NCBI GenBank assembly: GCA_026210745.1
Contig: CP110631.1
Span: forward strand, 4,898,001-4,962,000
Reading direction: 5' to 3'
Length of the DNA: 64,000 nt
From: Exobasidium rhododendri
Taxonomy: Eukaryota; Basidiomycota; Exobasidiomycetes; Exobasidiales; Exobasidiaceae
The notes under the pieces were generated by a model, which saw only the letters and a list, made by a program, of their open reading frames with translations, ran no database searches and had not been told where the DNA came from. Numbering within the stretch: the first letter of the stretch is position 1; each line of letters opens with the position of its first letter. Positions 11,636 through 22,531 of this stretch are shown here, one piece after another. The position numbers were made by a program, and so were the translations under genes.

Positions 11636-12258
11636 TCAGGGCTTCTCCATCTTCGAGCCCGTCGTTGCAAATGGCACATAGTCGAGCTTGCTGAGGGCGA
11701 CGCCTTGATTTCGCATGATTGCATACGCTGTCGTCAAGTGGAAGTAGAAGTTGGGCACCGCATACAGGGTCACGTACTCGATGGCACCCAGATCAAACGA
11801 CGTCAACGGCGTCTCCACGTGGATGGTGCCGCTATTGTCATCATCATCTTGGACTGTCATCGATTCTGCCGTGATCGAGTCGAGTAGTCGTATCGTCTTG
11901 TCCAGGCGGGCGTACAGCTGTTCGAAAGTCGCTTCGTCGTCTTCCCATCTTTCACTCTCCACACCCGCAACTCGCGAGGCAAGAAGCTTTGCCGTATTGG
12001 AGCACATTTGCACCTGGAAAGTCAGGCTGTGGGGGACGCGTGTACGAGCGTCAGTTTCCCCCACTTTCCATTACTAATTTGCTGGTTGACTCTTTAATGA
12101 ACTCACGGAAACATGGTCGAGTGCAGTCGACTGGCCAGGAATGCTGCCTGGTCTGTGCCCCTCTTCGTGCACTCTTCCTCCCCTGCTTTGAGGAGCCTCT
12201 TCAGACTGCCGAGGTAAAGCTTCATGGACGGAACGGCTGCATCGTACAGCGAAAACAT
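11636..12258 (-). CDS. DUF1993 family protein
   Basis: Two exons, 12258-12107 and 12026-11636, with an 80-bp intron (donor GTGAGT, acceptor CCACAG), giving 180 residues. The protein starts MFSLYDAAVPSMKLYLGSL, typical of DUF1993. It continues with LPLTFQVQ-like LTFQVQMCSNTAKLL across the splice and has a C-terminal YVTLYAVPNFYFHLTTAYA, where the conserved His-containing helix lies. The family is a compact four-helix bundle resembling DinB proteins. Its biochemical role is unknown. It is cytosolic by sequence, and gene length fits the family. Confidence 0.88.
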
Positions 12259-13372
12259 GGAGGCGCAGATTAAGAGTCAGAAGTGTACGATGGTCACAGA
12301 CCACCCAACGCGTCGCGTCCTGTCAACATTCGAACGCGGCAACAATGGAAAGTGCCACTGTTGAGAGGAAGTGCGTGTATCCAGTCAAAGGGGCGAGCTC
12401 AGTGCACCGCGAATAGAGCGAGTCAGTCAGTCGTCGGTCTTTCCTACTCACTACACATGTCCACCGCCCTCTCCACTCACGGTTGTCACTACGGTTGCAT
12501 TTGTGAAGGCCTCCTTTCCCTCGTATGATGCGGGCGACAACCTCCTCGTCGGCTGTGATTTCACCATCTATGACAATTAAAGCAGTAGGACATCAATGAA
12601 CGTCCTGCACCTAGTCAGAGTGCGAAATCAGAATCACCACGTCAGTAGGTTGTGTCGTTGGTAGGACAGCGCCGTTCGTTTCACAATGCCAGTCTTGACT
12701 AGAAGTGCGTTCTTGCCGTCGCCACCTTGCCAGCGTATGTTGTCGAGCGTGATGTCGAGATCAAATGTGTTCTTCCCCAGGCCCTTTGTGTCCATGAACA
12801 ATAATGACTGGCAAGGTGATTTTTCCCCTATTTTCCTCGATGTAACAACATCATGCAGCAACAAGAGAGAGGACAGAGTGATCAAGGAAAGGCCATAACA
12901 GCTATATTACATGCACATGAATGCGATGATACTTGATGAGACATCTGCAGCAACGAATCCGGTCCCTCTTCCGAAGCATTCAGAGCATCGACTTGATCTT
13001 CATTCGCGAGAGGCAGTGCCAGCATCTCATGTCGTTTGGTGCTCAAAGGTTCCGTCATCCGCCATCAGCTTCAACAGGGAGCGAAATGCAGCGTATCATG
13101 TATGTGCGTTGTGTAGTGTCAATACATGAACTGCTATCTCAATAGGCAACTAGCAAGGACCCACAACACAGATCCAGTTCAGCCATCGCTTTTGAGTGTT
13201 CACGATGAACTCTAGATAGACGACGATCCAGAAAGAGACGAAGATAAGACTCTACGATGCAAGTGACTCGATCTCCTTCTTCCTGTCGAGTGGGAGGTTC
13301 ACGGACCATGTCGTAGGCTTTTTGTGGATTTAGTGGAGCTAGATACGAGAGGGTCTGAGTGTCCGTGTTGAT
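12259..13372. other. Intergenic with unresolved minus-strand ORFs
   Basis: No gene can be assigned confidently. On the minus strand an open frame at about 12634-12897 reads through a hydrophobic stretch (ITLSSLLLLHDVV) into FDLDITLDNIRWQGGDGKN and looks protein-like. It lacks an in-frame ATG and follows a possible acceptor (ATATAG), so it could be an exon of an unresolved gene. Confidence 0.35.
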
Positions 13373-14219
13373 TCAATGGAACCAGAACATTTTGCTAGCT
13401 GAGTCTCTTATCTGTGATTGATCTTGTCGAGAGTATTGCAAGGACCAACTTTCGGCGCACTTTTGCAATCTCTTCCACCTCTTCCCAAGAGATACTACGC
13501 TTGTAATTGCTGTACCACGCAAAGATGGGCAATCGTCTGCTTTGCAAAAGATGATGCCCTGACTTTGTTTCAATCTTGGCAGTGGAACTGTAAAGGAGAA
13601 CAACTCATGTGAACGACGCTTTTGAAGGCCAGTGACTTTGAGGTATATCTGTGGTGGTGTGGACAGTCGGGATGAAGACATGAGATTGTCTGTACTTTAT
13701 TGCGTCAGACATGGCTCTGCTTCTCGGCACATGGATATACAGAACTTACAAACGGCATTGTCGTCTCGGACTTCAGTCTCAAGGCCGCAATGTACTCCAT
13801 CTCGCACTGTAAAGCCGTGAGCGTCGACATCGATCTCTCTTGCACCAAAGTCCTCGAAATGGGATAGAGGAGAATCAGTCGACAATGCAGTGTAATCCCG
13901 CTTTTTTGTCCTGTGTGGAGAGGGTAGTCCTGACATGGTGCTTTCCTCGTAATCAGCAAGTTGGTCAAGAACCAAAAATCTGCGCGGGGCCAGATACATT
14001 CTCAAGTTCAGTAGTGTCTATGCATTGGGGTTTTTTGCCACGTGGGGCGGCTGGCGAGAATGATGAGAGATCGACCTTCGAGAGCTGCCCGTTCTTCCTC
14101 TTCTTACAATAAAGACCGCTGCATCTGCCAGCATAAGCGCCGTCATTCAACGAGGTCTGTTGCACACTCTTAGATGCATCATCTGACACTGGAAGTCCGA
14201 TCTCAAATTGTGGGGTCAC
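13373..14219 (-). pseudogene. Candidate minus-strand gene, possibly frame-broken
   Basis: A minus-strand model 13999-13750 joined to 13689-13373 uses a clean 60-bp intron (GTAAGT donor, TACAG acceptor) and gives 188 residues in frame. Just upstream, 14219-13965 is another protein-like minus-strand frame rich in charged residues and ending TELENVSGPAQIFGS. It overlaps the first in a different frame without a usable intron. Either these are two exons I cannot join, or one gene carrying a frameshift. No family is recognised. Confidence 0.3.
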
Positions 14220-14887
14220 TTAGCGGGACAACTGGCTGACTCTATACTGCACTAAGCGTACTCGTCTATTCAGAAACTGCTAGATGAGCTCGCAAATGGT
14301 TGGCACGCTCCTGTGCTTCAACATTGTCGTATATATTGACTTTCTGTTCATCGGGCCATATTTTTTTTGACTGAATTTAAGCTCTTCTGCCGTATTGCAA
14401 TGTGCTGCCCCAACCTGCAGATTCAGGAGCCAAGATAAGCTTCGGTGCTCAGGAAGTCTGTGCGAAGAATTAGCCCTTCCGATGGCCTTATTTCTCATGC
14501 AAGGTGCTGCGATTAATTACATCGGCTAAAACAAGAAAGGGGATGCGGATGTCGAGCCGCGGGGTTTCCGCACAGGATCGATCGCTATCTAAGTCCCGCA
14601 GGGCGCACTTAGCCTAGATCGCATCTCTTAGCCCGAAATTTTGCATACCGTCTCTTTAAGTTCATCAGCTGCACCAAAAAGATATAAAGTGCTCTTCTTG
14701 CGCACCTGTTGCTGTGACCCACATCCCCTTGTCATTATAAAGAAGGCTTCTCCGCAACTACCTATGCAGAGCGGTCATCCAGCCGTGACATCGATCAGAA
14801 ACAACTCGACTCTCATCTTCTTGCTGTCCGCCTGCATAGTCCTGCCCTACACAATTCTCTTTTCTTTTGCTGCTCACCGCGACCAAA
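14220..14887. promoter_or_regulatory. Upstream region with two TATA-like boxes
   Basis: GATATAAAGT (14681) and CATTATAAAG (14732) lie about 205 and 155 bp before the ATG at 14888 and could drive the secreted-protein gene. An overlapping ORF (14641-14991, 116 codons) with two hydrophobic stretches shares this leader in another frame, but is judged a shadow. Confidence 0.4.
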
Positions 14888-15643
14888 ATGGCGAAAATGT
14901 TAATGGTCTGCTTATTGCTATGTTTGTTTTGTTCATCGTCTCTTGGACTTTCTTTGGGTGTCTACTCTCCAAAGCAACTAGGCCTGTGTGAAACGACTCA
15001 AACACTCTGGGAAGATCACTATCAAGGGAATCATCTGGATGCCGGTAATCTAGCAGTCTCTAGCATCAAGCAATGGTCACCATGTACACTTTCGTCGACT
15101 GAGAAGAGATCCAGTCAAGTCAACCTTCGCTTATTGACAATAACAATTGGAAACTCCAAACCTAAATTTGCACAAAACCATTGGAGTACAGGAGGTTTTG
15201 TCAGCTACCAGTTCATAGAGAGCAGGAACAACGAAACAAACAAGCACGAAAGTATCGATTGGCAAATAGCAAGAAATGGTACACTACTTACGAGATCATT
15301 TTCCGACATATTTGCTTTTGGTAAAACAGTGAGCCGAGTGCTCTTCAGCGCCAATCCGGTCGGGGCCGCTTTAAATCTAGTTGGAGTGGCATGCTCTGTC
15401 GCGAGCCTTGCCGGGTTGAGCTTCAAAGGACAGAAGTACGCATGCGCAGCAGCAGGGATTGCCGGTATCTTCGTGAATGCCTTCTCCGGATGGGATACCC
15501 TTAAAGAAGGGTGGGATACGCTGACCGCAAGTCCACTGACGAGAGACACCTTTTATGATGCCGCTTCAGACATTTGGACTACGGCTGAAGAATTACCAAG
15601 TCCAAGAAAGCGACTTCCCGGCTGGCTTCATATGGAACTGTGA
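14888..15643 (+). CDS. Small secreted protein of unknown family
   Basis: A single exon of 251 residues. I chose the ATG at 14888 because ACCAAAATGGCG is a good start context and places a strong signal peptide (MAKMLMVCLLLCLFCSSSLG) at the N-terminus; an ATG seven codons upstream is in the same frame. The mature part has an N-terminal Cys-containing, polar region with possible N-glycosylation sites (NNET, NGTL). A Gly/Ala/Val-rich hydrophobic hairpin follows at about 160-205, containing two Cys and the turn LSFKGQKY. I do not recognise the family. The pattern of signal peptide plus internal hydrophobic hairpin suggests a secreted or membrane-acting protein, but function is unknown. Codon and base use look more AT-rich than in neighbours. 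Confidence 0.65.
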   Translation: MAKMLMVCLLLCLFCSSSLGLSLGVYSPKQLGLCETTQTLWEDHYQGNHLDAGNLAVSSIKQWSPCTLSSTEKRSSQVNLRLLTITIGNSKPKFAQNHWSTGGFVSYQFIESRNNETNKHESIDWQIARNGTLLTRSFSDIFAFGKTVSRVLFSANPVGAALNLVGVACSVASLAGLSFKGQKYACAAAGIAGIFVNAFSGWDTLKEGWDTLTASPLTRDTFYDAASDIWTTAEELPSPRKRLPGWLHMEL

Positions 15644-16856
15644 GATGCTTTTCTTACGACTGCCCGAGCAAATGAGAGACGTTCTGCAAAATACTCGCAC
15701 GTCTTCTCTGTGACCTTTCCCTCTTGCTTGGGAGACACACTTGCAATCAGAGCAGCTTTAGCGCCTTCTTCTTCTTGCTCAACCGCCTCTACAACGCAAT
15801 CGAAACCAGAGCAATTCGAGTTGTCGCTGAGGAGGTGACTAATAAGGTCTGATAATACTGTTACTGCTCCGTGGGATGCGAGGAAACTCAAACACCTTCT
15901 TTCTGGCGACTAGAGCTCATATGCGTCAAAGACGGGAAGCAAGTAGATTCTTCTTCCCCGCTTCCTTCGTCTCTGTTTCCCTGTTGCCTCTTCCCAACTG
16001 TCGCTGCAGCCGTTCTCATGGGAAGCTACGTGCAACGCTCCATCGTTACGAAGGAGAAGGGTCTTAACTGCGATCAAGAAAATGAAAGGGCCGAAGGAAG
16101 GTGGATTTCCTTCCTGCTGGCGACGTACCTGCTGCGTTGCCCGCGTCTAAAGTGCAGCACAATCTTCTCTGGGCGTCCCCGAAGTTTGTCAAGTGTCAAG
16201 GTGTCAAGGTGTCAAGAGTGGACGGGGATGAATGTTCTTTTGCAAACCTGCTAACGACCAAGAAAACAAGGCCTGCCTTGAAAAAGAATGTCTCGACACT
16301 AAAATCTACAGGAATGAATACAGAAATTAGATCCCGCGTGAGGAATGTATTACACCAATTAATTAGACTTGCCCCGATGGATTGTAACGCGCGGGACGAC
16401 GAAGATGCTCGGGCTATCGTTCGTTCTGCCAAGGGAAGCGCAACCTCGATTCGGTCTTTTGCAGTCGCGTCCCGAAGCATTCGAAAGTGTGGAAGATCAC
16501 AACAGGATGAGCTTCTGGCTCCAGCAACGTCGTCCCGAAGCATGAGCAATTTGGAAGCTGATTCTTTCTCTTCGGGACTGCCTCTTCGTGAGAGCAGGTC
16601 GAGGCAAAGATGTAGGGAAAGTGGCCGATGTGTATATAATGAACAGGATGCATCGTCGTTGTAGGATATGCTCTCTATCAGCATCTCCTTCCTCCCTACC
16701 TCCCTCTTTTCCTCTTTCCCTCCTTCCCTCCCTCCGTCCTACCTCCCTACCTCCCTCCCTTCCCTCCCTCCCTCCCTCCCTCCTCCCTCCCTCCTTTCCT
16801 CCCTCCCTGCCCCCCTGTCTGCTCTCTTGCTTTGACTTGCCTGCCTTTGGTGCACC
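15644..16856. other. Intergenic with opposing ORFs and CT-rich tract
   Basis: Minus-strand frame 15628-15918 (about 97 codons after a possible CTCTAG acceptor) reads as a credible charged protein segment ending ARAVVRKASHSSI, and overlaps the end of the secreted-protein gene. No start or upstream exon could be fixed. A plus-strand frame 16101-16664 and its antisense are both open without motifs. Short direct repeats (GTGTCAAG) occur at 16190-16215. The final 170 bp are a pyrimidine tract. Confidence 0.4.
16683..16850 (+). promoter_or_regulatory. CT-rich (CCTT/CCCT) promoter tract
   Basis: About 130 bp of nearly pure pyrimidine made of CCTCCCT and CCTTC units sits immediately before the ATG at 16857. 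Pyrimidine tracts just upstream of the start are common in strongly expressed fungal genes. It is also a low-complexity repeat likely to vary in length. Confidence 0.6.
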
Positions 16857-16950
16857 ATGAAGGACATCGTCAGCCACTTCCTCCTCACTTTCGCCTACCT
16901 GGCATGCGTTACCTTGCTCCTCTCCAGCAGTGTAGCGGCTGTCCCACGCC

Positions 16951-16981
<31 letters not shown>

Positions 16982-18727
16982 GCCGCTTCATCGCAAGAAC
17001 ACTGCTGCTGCCGCTACTACTGCCAACCCAACGACCGGCTTCTGCAAAACGTTCAACGCCGAATGCTACCATAAAGCGCTCCACGGCAAGACGGGCAAGG
17101 TCAAGGTGGTCCACGCATGCAAGCGCAATGGCAAGAAGAACTCATCGTCGTTCTCCTTTGGCTGCAAGGCTGATGGCAAAGACATCACCAAAAAGGTTCT
17201 GAAAGCCATCGGAGGCGGTTACACGATCACTACAACAGGAACGTCCACGGATTATGAGACAAGCACAGCAACCGATACGACCACGACGACCTCACTCGCC
17301 ACTGCCATAATCGATTCGACAACTACGACGGACGTTACTTCATCAACGACTACAAGCACGACTGCCACCGACACGTCCAGCACGGCCGAGACATTATCAC
17401 TCACCACCATCATTCCTGTCACGTCGACGTCCACGTTCACCGACACGATCACCACCACTTCATCCACCACGGAGACGTCAACCTCGTACAGCACGACCTA
17501 CAGCTTGGCTGGCATCAACATCCCAGTCATGGTCGTCACGCTTTCCCCGAGCAACACAGAGACCCGTCGCAGGAAGAGACGAGCAGCAGCTGTGAATTCC
17601 TCCTCGTTTTGCTCTGCCTTTACCACTGGATGCAAAGGTGAATGTAGTCGAGTCAACTCATCGCCAAAGCATGAGATATGCCGTGCCTCCCCGTCCAATG
17701 CTTTACAGTACAGTCTGTCTTGCCAGTGCAAAAACGGCAAGTCCGAAACACAACACGCTCTAGCTGCAGCAGTCAACCAAGAGCACGTTGCCAGCGTGTC
17801 CACCGTGACGACAAGCACGCTCTACACGACAGCCACCGCCACTTCTGTTGTTCCCTCGACGGTGCTGACTACCTCGATTGCCACCGTCACGAACACGGTG
17901 CCCGTCACAAGTACCTACGTCTCCTCGGCCACCGTGACACAGACTGGCACATCCACCTTCTTTACCGGCTCCTCCATCACCGTGGCCACAGCAACGCCCA
18001 CCTCCTTCACCACGACCACGATACCCACCACGACGACCGCAACAATCACAAGCACGACACTTGTCATCGTCGCACCAACAGGCGCAGTCAAGGCGATCAG
18101 CCAAACCGATGGAACAACACTCGGCTACCTAGTGAGTCCCGCAGAGAGACCCTTTTTTTTCCCCACATCCATTGACTTTTCTCTGTGACATTTCCCTCCT
18201 TCCTTCCTTCACTCCGCCCCCAGGCCATCAATCCCAATGAAGACGACTTTTACTACCCCATCTCCGACGAAACACAGGCTCAAGTCTTTATGGCTGTCCA
18301 AGACGTCGCCACAGATCTGATTCAACTGCAACTGACCGATGGCTCCGGCAATGTCTTCGTCTCAGAATCGGGAAATTCAGGTGACGACTACAGTAGCAAT
18401 GGGAGTGCGTACTCTTTGACTTATCCCGGCTTGCCTAGCTTGTGTGGCACTTCGGGCACTGCACCTGGACCGCCCGAGGGAGCAGGTAATGTCTTTCGTG
18501 AACCTTGTGAAACGTACGTCTTCAGCCCATCGGAGGACCCTACGACACCTGGCGCCTTTGACCTTCTTTCGGAATGGGTGAACCCTGGACAGACAGCGGC
18601 CGTGCAGTATCAATGGATCTACGATGAGCACTCACAATTACTCGTCCAGGTGGCCAACATCAACGACTTTAGCTCTAGATATACGTCTGAAACCAGCGTG
18701 CCTATCACGCTGCAGTTTCCAGCCTGA
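16857..18727 (+). CDS. Thr/Ser-rich secreted protein with two Cys modules
   Basis: Two exons, 16857-18131 and 18224-18727, give 592 residues. A signal peptide (about 1-28) is followed by an RR and a poly-Ser run coded by AGC repeats. Then come two related cysteine modules, each starting F-C-x-x-F and containing four to six Cys, at about residues 62-104 and 251-292. Each is followed by a long Thr/Ser/Val-rich, probably O-glycosylated stretch. A strongly basic RRRKRR at about 237-242 before module 2 is a likely Kex2-type cleavage site. The C-terminal exon encodes a folded-looking domain of about 165 residues with further Cys. No catalytic motif is visible. It probably acts at the cell surface or outside the cell; no family name is justified. 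Confidence 0.8.
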
Positions 18728-20092
18728 GATTCTCCCCTAGCCGGATGCGCTCTTTCTTGCTCTTCTCTCCTTCAGGGTCCGTGCTTTTTCATCTTCCTTT
18801 TTTCCTCTTCACTTCCCTGTCTTTTTTTTTTCTTCCACAATGTTATATGCGCTAGAGACCACATATAATAAATTGCTGAGTTCGCGGGCCCTTTGGAGTT
18901 GGACACACAGATACGAGCTCACTACGGGTAGACGAGCCTGGTCGAGGTCTGTGTGGCTAAGGCGACTAATGCGTGAATCGAAGGGACCCTTTTGAAAAGA
19001 GGTGTGCAAGATCGAAGCATGTAACAAGGAGAAACCAGACAAAACTCGCAGTATACTGAGAAATGGTGGAGAAGAGGTAGAGCTCGCACTTACGACGGCA
19101 TGACTCTGCCCATCAATTTCCACCTAGCGCTGTCGGAAGACATCTTAACGAGTCAACACTAAGTATTCAGCCTCGCATAAAGGCCTTGCCGACAGAAGGA
19201 GGGGTGGGTGGGGTGAGTGAGTACACTGCGGTGTCCGATTTGATGCTGAACTAAATCGCAATACAAGCAAGACCATAGAGATTCAACAAATATACAAGAC
19301 GAGCCGAAGGCTACTGCAATCACCACCGTCACTACTCAGAGGCCGATTTGTGTTCTCGGTCATGGCATCTACTTTCCTGTAGACGTAATCGTACACCTTG
19401 TTCATGGTGTTCCCCAGAGAATCCTTGCGAGGTGCTTGCTCTGTCGTAGGCTTCACTCTCCGCTGAGGTTGTCGCTTGTAGGAACCGCACATTCCGCGCT
19501 TTGTACAGAGGCTACCCGTGATGAGCACAACTCGTTCGTAGAGAAAGCAAGGTTATTCCAACTGTCCGCGTTCCCTCCGTCTACAAGGGAGTCTGATGAT
19601 GATAGCGCGACTGAGAAGACCGAAATGAGCACTCCTTCCTCCTGTTCAATTTGAAGAAAGTTCATTCCATATCAAACAATCTTACGTTTACCCCTCTTTC
19701 GACAAATTAGTGCATGCCAATCTCCAAGGAATTCAGCCTTGTGGAAATACCTTTGCAAACTTCTCCGCCTAGTGTTTCCCCGTACATTGGGTATGTCCAC
19801 ATAACGCATCAAAGAATTTACTGACTTCAAAAGACACTCGACCGGTCTTTTATTGTCTCACTAGACGTTGAATCTTACGTATCTGGCGACATTTGTAATT
19901 CACTAGATTCGAGAAGAGAGACATGTCTATTCTGGTACTGGCTGCCACTGCTCTTCTCGACAGCTCTGAGGCGTAAGTGTATCCAAGCACGTCCCACTGG
20001 GAATGGCAATGTTATGTGTCGTCTTCTCACGATGAGTAATGACGAGGCCGACAATGTTCGATGTGGCGATGCAAGTCTCTAAACCGGCCTCG
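18728..20092. other. Intergenic, no confident gene
   Basis: A minus-strand ATG at 19665 opens a 70-codon frame (starting MNFLQIEQEEGV) that runs into a second protein-like frame ending near 19283 (KDSLGNTMNKVYDYVYRK). The two are in different phases with no usable intron between them. This may be a decayed or chance ORF. The rest of the stretch shows nothing. Confidence 0.4.
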
Positions 20093-20794
20093 TCATGACG
20101 CAGTGCTACGCTCTCGCACACTTTGCGCGATGGCCCTTCCCAGATCAGTGTCTTTTGCTACGAAGCCATCAATGACACCCTGTCTGTCTTCCACTCCCAT
20201 TTCCTGGCTCATCTTATACTTGCCCTCTATCCTAACAACGTCGATCTTGAGTCCAATGATGGCTTTCGACAGGAGTTGAATATATCTATCAGGTGCATCT
20301 TTGACTTTCCAAGGCTTCGCTGCACCTTCTCTGGCTTCTTCTTGATCTGTCAAGTCGTTTACTTGCTGTAGAATAAAGTCTGAGTCGTCATCCGAGTAGA
20401 CGGTTGCTTTGCCATAGATCTGAGCAGCAGCGTAGTTCCAAGTGGGCACCACTTTCCCATTGGCCGGTTTAGATTGAACGTAATATTGAGGCGTCACATA
20501 GCCGTGATGAGGGGCATTGAAGAGGATCATAGCTTCCTCTTCAAGCACACCCGACGGTGATCCCTTTGTGGCTTCGAGGAGAGCTTTGGCGTGGGGATTG
20601 TTGCGAGCCAAATGACCACGCAGCACCCCGAGTCCGTCTTCATTGACATCATAGACCCAAGGAATGTGAGTGCATTGTAGTAAGGGATATTTGGATGATG
20701 CAAGGGCGGTGGTGAAGATTCCAAGTGGATTTTGTTGGATGAACGCTTGTAGAGCTGGGACGCTATGCTCTGCGTGCACCTCTCGAAGATACAT
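20093..20794 (-). CDS. PaiB-like FMN-binding split-barrel protein
   Basis: A single exon of 233 residues starting MYLREVHAEH; the first ATG of the frame is the one that matches the family. PaiB family signatures are visible: PLGIFTTAL near the N-terminus, LQCTHIPWV, LRGHLARNNPHAKAL and YVTPQYYVQSK, followed by PTWNYAAAQIYGKA. The C-terminus has the AIIGLKIDVVRIEGKYKMSQ segment. The fold binds FMN or related cofactors as a dimer. In Bacillus PaiB is a negative regulator, but fungal members are probably cytosolic flavin-binding proteins of unknown substrate. The gene is upstream of and parallel with no partner; the nearest gene is the MFS transporter, also on the minus strand. Confidence 0.88.
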   Translation of the reverse strand: MYLREVHAEHSVPALQAFIQQNPLGIFTTALASSKYPLLQCTHIPWVYDVNEDGLGVLRGHLARNNPHAKALLEATKGSPSGVLEEEAMILFNAPHHGYVTPQYYVQSKPANGKVVPTWNYAAAQIYGKATVYSDDDSDFILQQVNDLTDQEEAREGAAKPWKVKDAPDRYIQLLSKAIIGLKIDVVRIEGKYKMSQEMGVEDRQGVIDGFVAKDTDLGRAIAQSVRERSTAS

Positions 20795-21501
20795 CGTTGG
20801 CGTCAAGGTAGCACAAGAGAGGAAGGATATTTTCGATTTCAGCGTGGGACGTGCTCTAGCTTTCCACGTGGCCTATTAAACTTTGAGGCACCACATTTCT
20901 TATCCCTTTGACCATTCCTATTTGATATTTTAATTTAGGTTTGTGCCATATCTCCTACATCTTATCGCTCGTATCTATACGTCCGTAAGATTGGTCGATA
21001 TATACTTTTCGCACCTTGTCCGAGAATTAGATCGCCCTCTGGTGCAAGAGTAGATCATCGTTCTGCGTCTTCCAAACCTTGAATTTATCAGGTCATGAGA
21101 CCTTGATTACGCTTCAATAGGCAAATGCCGGAATGAGGGTGACACCACCTGGGCAGATTTCCACTCGACTCAGATTAGACATGAATCGATGTTGTGTAAC
21201 AAGCAGCAATCCTAGCCTTCTTTCATGAGATTGCGCTCTCCTACGCCTGAAACCGACAGGAGCTTACGATTCCACTCTTTAATCGCTGCAAAGAGATTCA
21301 TTTTGCAGGATCATTCATTCAGGTAGGAGTGGCACCTTTATCTTCATGATGTACAGTACTCGAAATCCGTTGGCAAGGGAAGAAATGTCTGATTGAGCAA
21401 TCTATTAAGAGCAGAGGATCGAAGAACGGCAGTAGGGTGAGGAACAATCGTACATCGAAGTCATGCGATACCGTGACGTGGCCTGCCAACAAAACAAGAC
21501 A
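20795..21501. other. Intergenic, nothing recognised
   Basis: About 700 bp between the PaiB-like gene and the 3' end of the MFS transporter. No ORF with a recognisable motif and no clear repeat. Confidence 0.5.
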
Positions 21502-22464
21502 TCATCCATCTTCACCGTACCCGTCCTTCTCATCTTTGGGCACACGCACGAAGAGCAAGACTAGCAGAATGCCGACTGCACAACAGCCTATTCCGACGTA
21601 GAATGCGCCTCGCATGCCCTTCAGGACATCCAAACCGGCATCGTTTGTGTGTTGCTCCACGATACCACCCAAGCTAGCGCCCCAAGCAATACCAAAATTC
21701 AGTGCCGTGCCAACAAGACTGCCAGCGACTCCTTGCTGCGACGGCTTCACCGTGTTCGACGAGATGATCTGCGTTGCCGTGAAGAGAAAGTCGGGCCCGA
21801 ACGAGACAAAGCACATGGCAAAGAATGGATGGGTCCAGTACGAGCCCTGTGCGGGGGCTGTAGCCATCAGCGTGTTGGACACCCCAAGACAGACCAGTCC
21901 GCTCTTTTGTTGTATTTGGGTAGGGAAGATGTTGAGTATGGCGTCAATTTACGTTTAATTTTGCGGCTCGTTATGGAGGCAACTCACGACCAAGATGACC
22001 TGTGCTGGAACGATTCGTGTCAGCTGTCCCGATATGATGGCAGCAGCAAAGGCGCCAAAGGTGAACGGCATAAAGTAGGCCTGTGTCAGCAGCGTCGATG
22101 CTTGGCGAATGCGAAGGAAGAATTGTGCAACGTCTGCAGAATCGCAATGAAGAGAAGGAGAAAGATCAGTAGGAGGAGGAGGAGGAGAAAAGGCGACATA
22201 AGCTCGTTCTGCGTAGGACGTACAGAGCACATAGACTCCGAAGGCGATAAAGCCCAAGAAGGCGGAGAGCAGCAGCCAAATGAAGGAAGGCACCTTCCAT
22301 ATGTCGAAGGGCAGGACTGGCAGTACCGCGTAGTGCTTCTCCCAGATGGCAAAAGCGACAAGAGACACGCAACCCGCCGCCAGGGAGCCGATAGGAGCGG
22401 CGCTTTTCCATCCACTAACAATCGATTGACTATATAACGATGCAGTGGAAGAGAGAATGTGTGT

Positions 22465-22531
<67 letters not shown>

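Noticed and set aside
14641-14991. 116-codon frame with two hydrophobic stretches
   Set aside because: It overlaps the signal-peptide region of the better-supported gene at 14888 in another frame and has no good start context.
16497-17114. Minus-strand Gly/Arg/Glu-rich ORF of about 200 codons
   Set aside because: It is the complement of the CT-rich promoter tract and of the secreted-protein exon; composition explains it.
17252-18104. Minus-strand ORFs rich in Val/Asp or Gly/Arg
   Set aside because: Antisense of Thr-rich low-complexity coding sequence in the 592-residue secreted protein.
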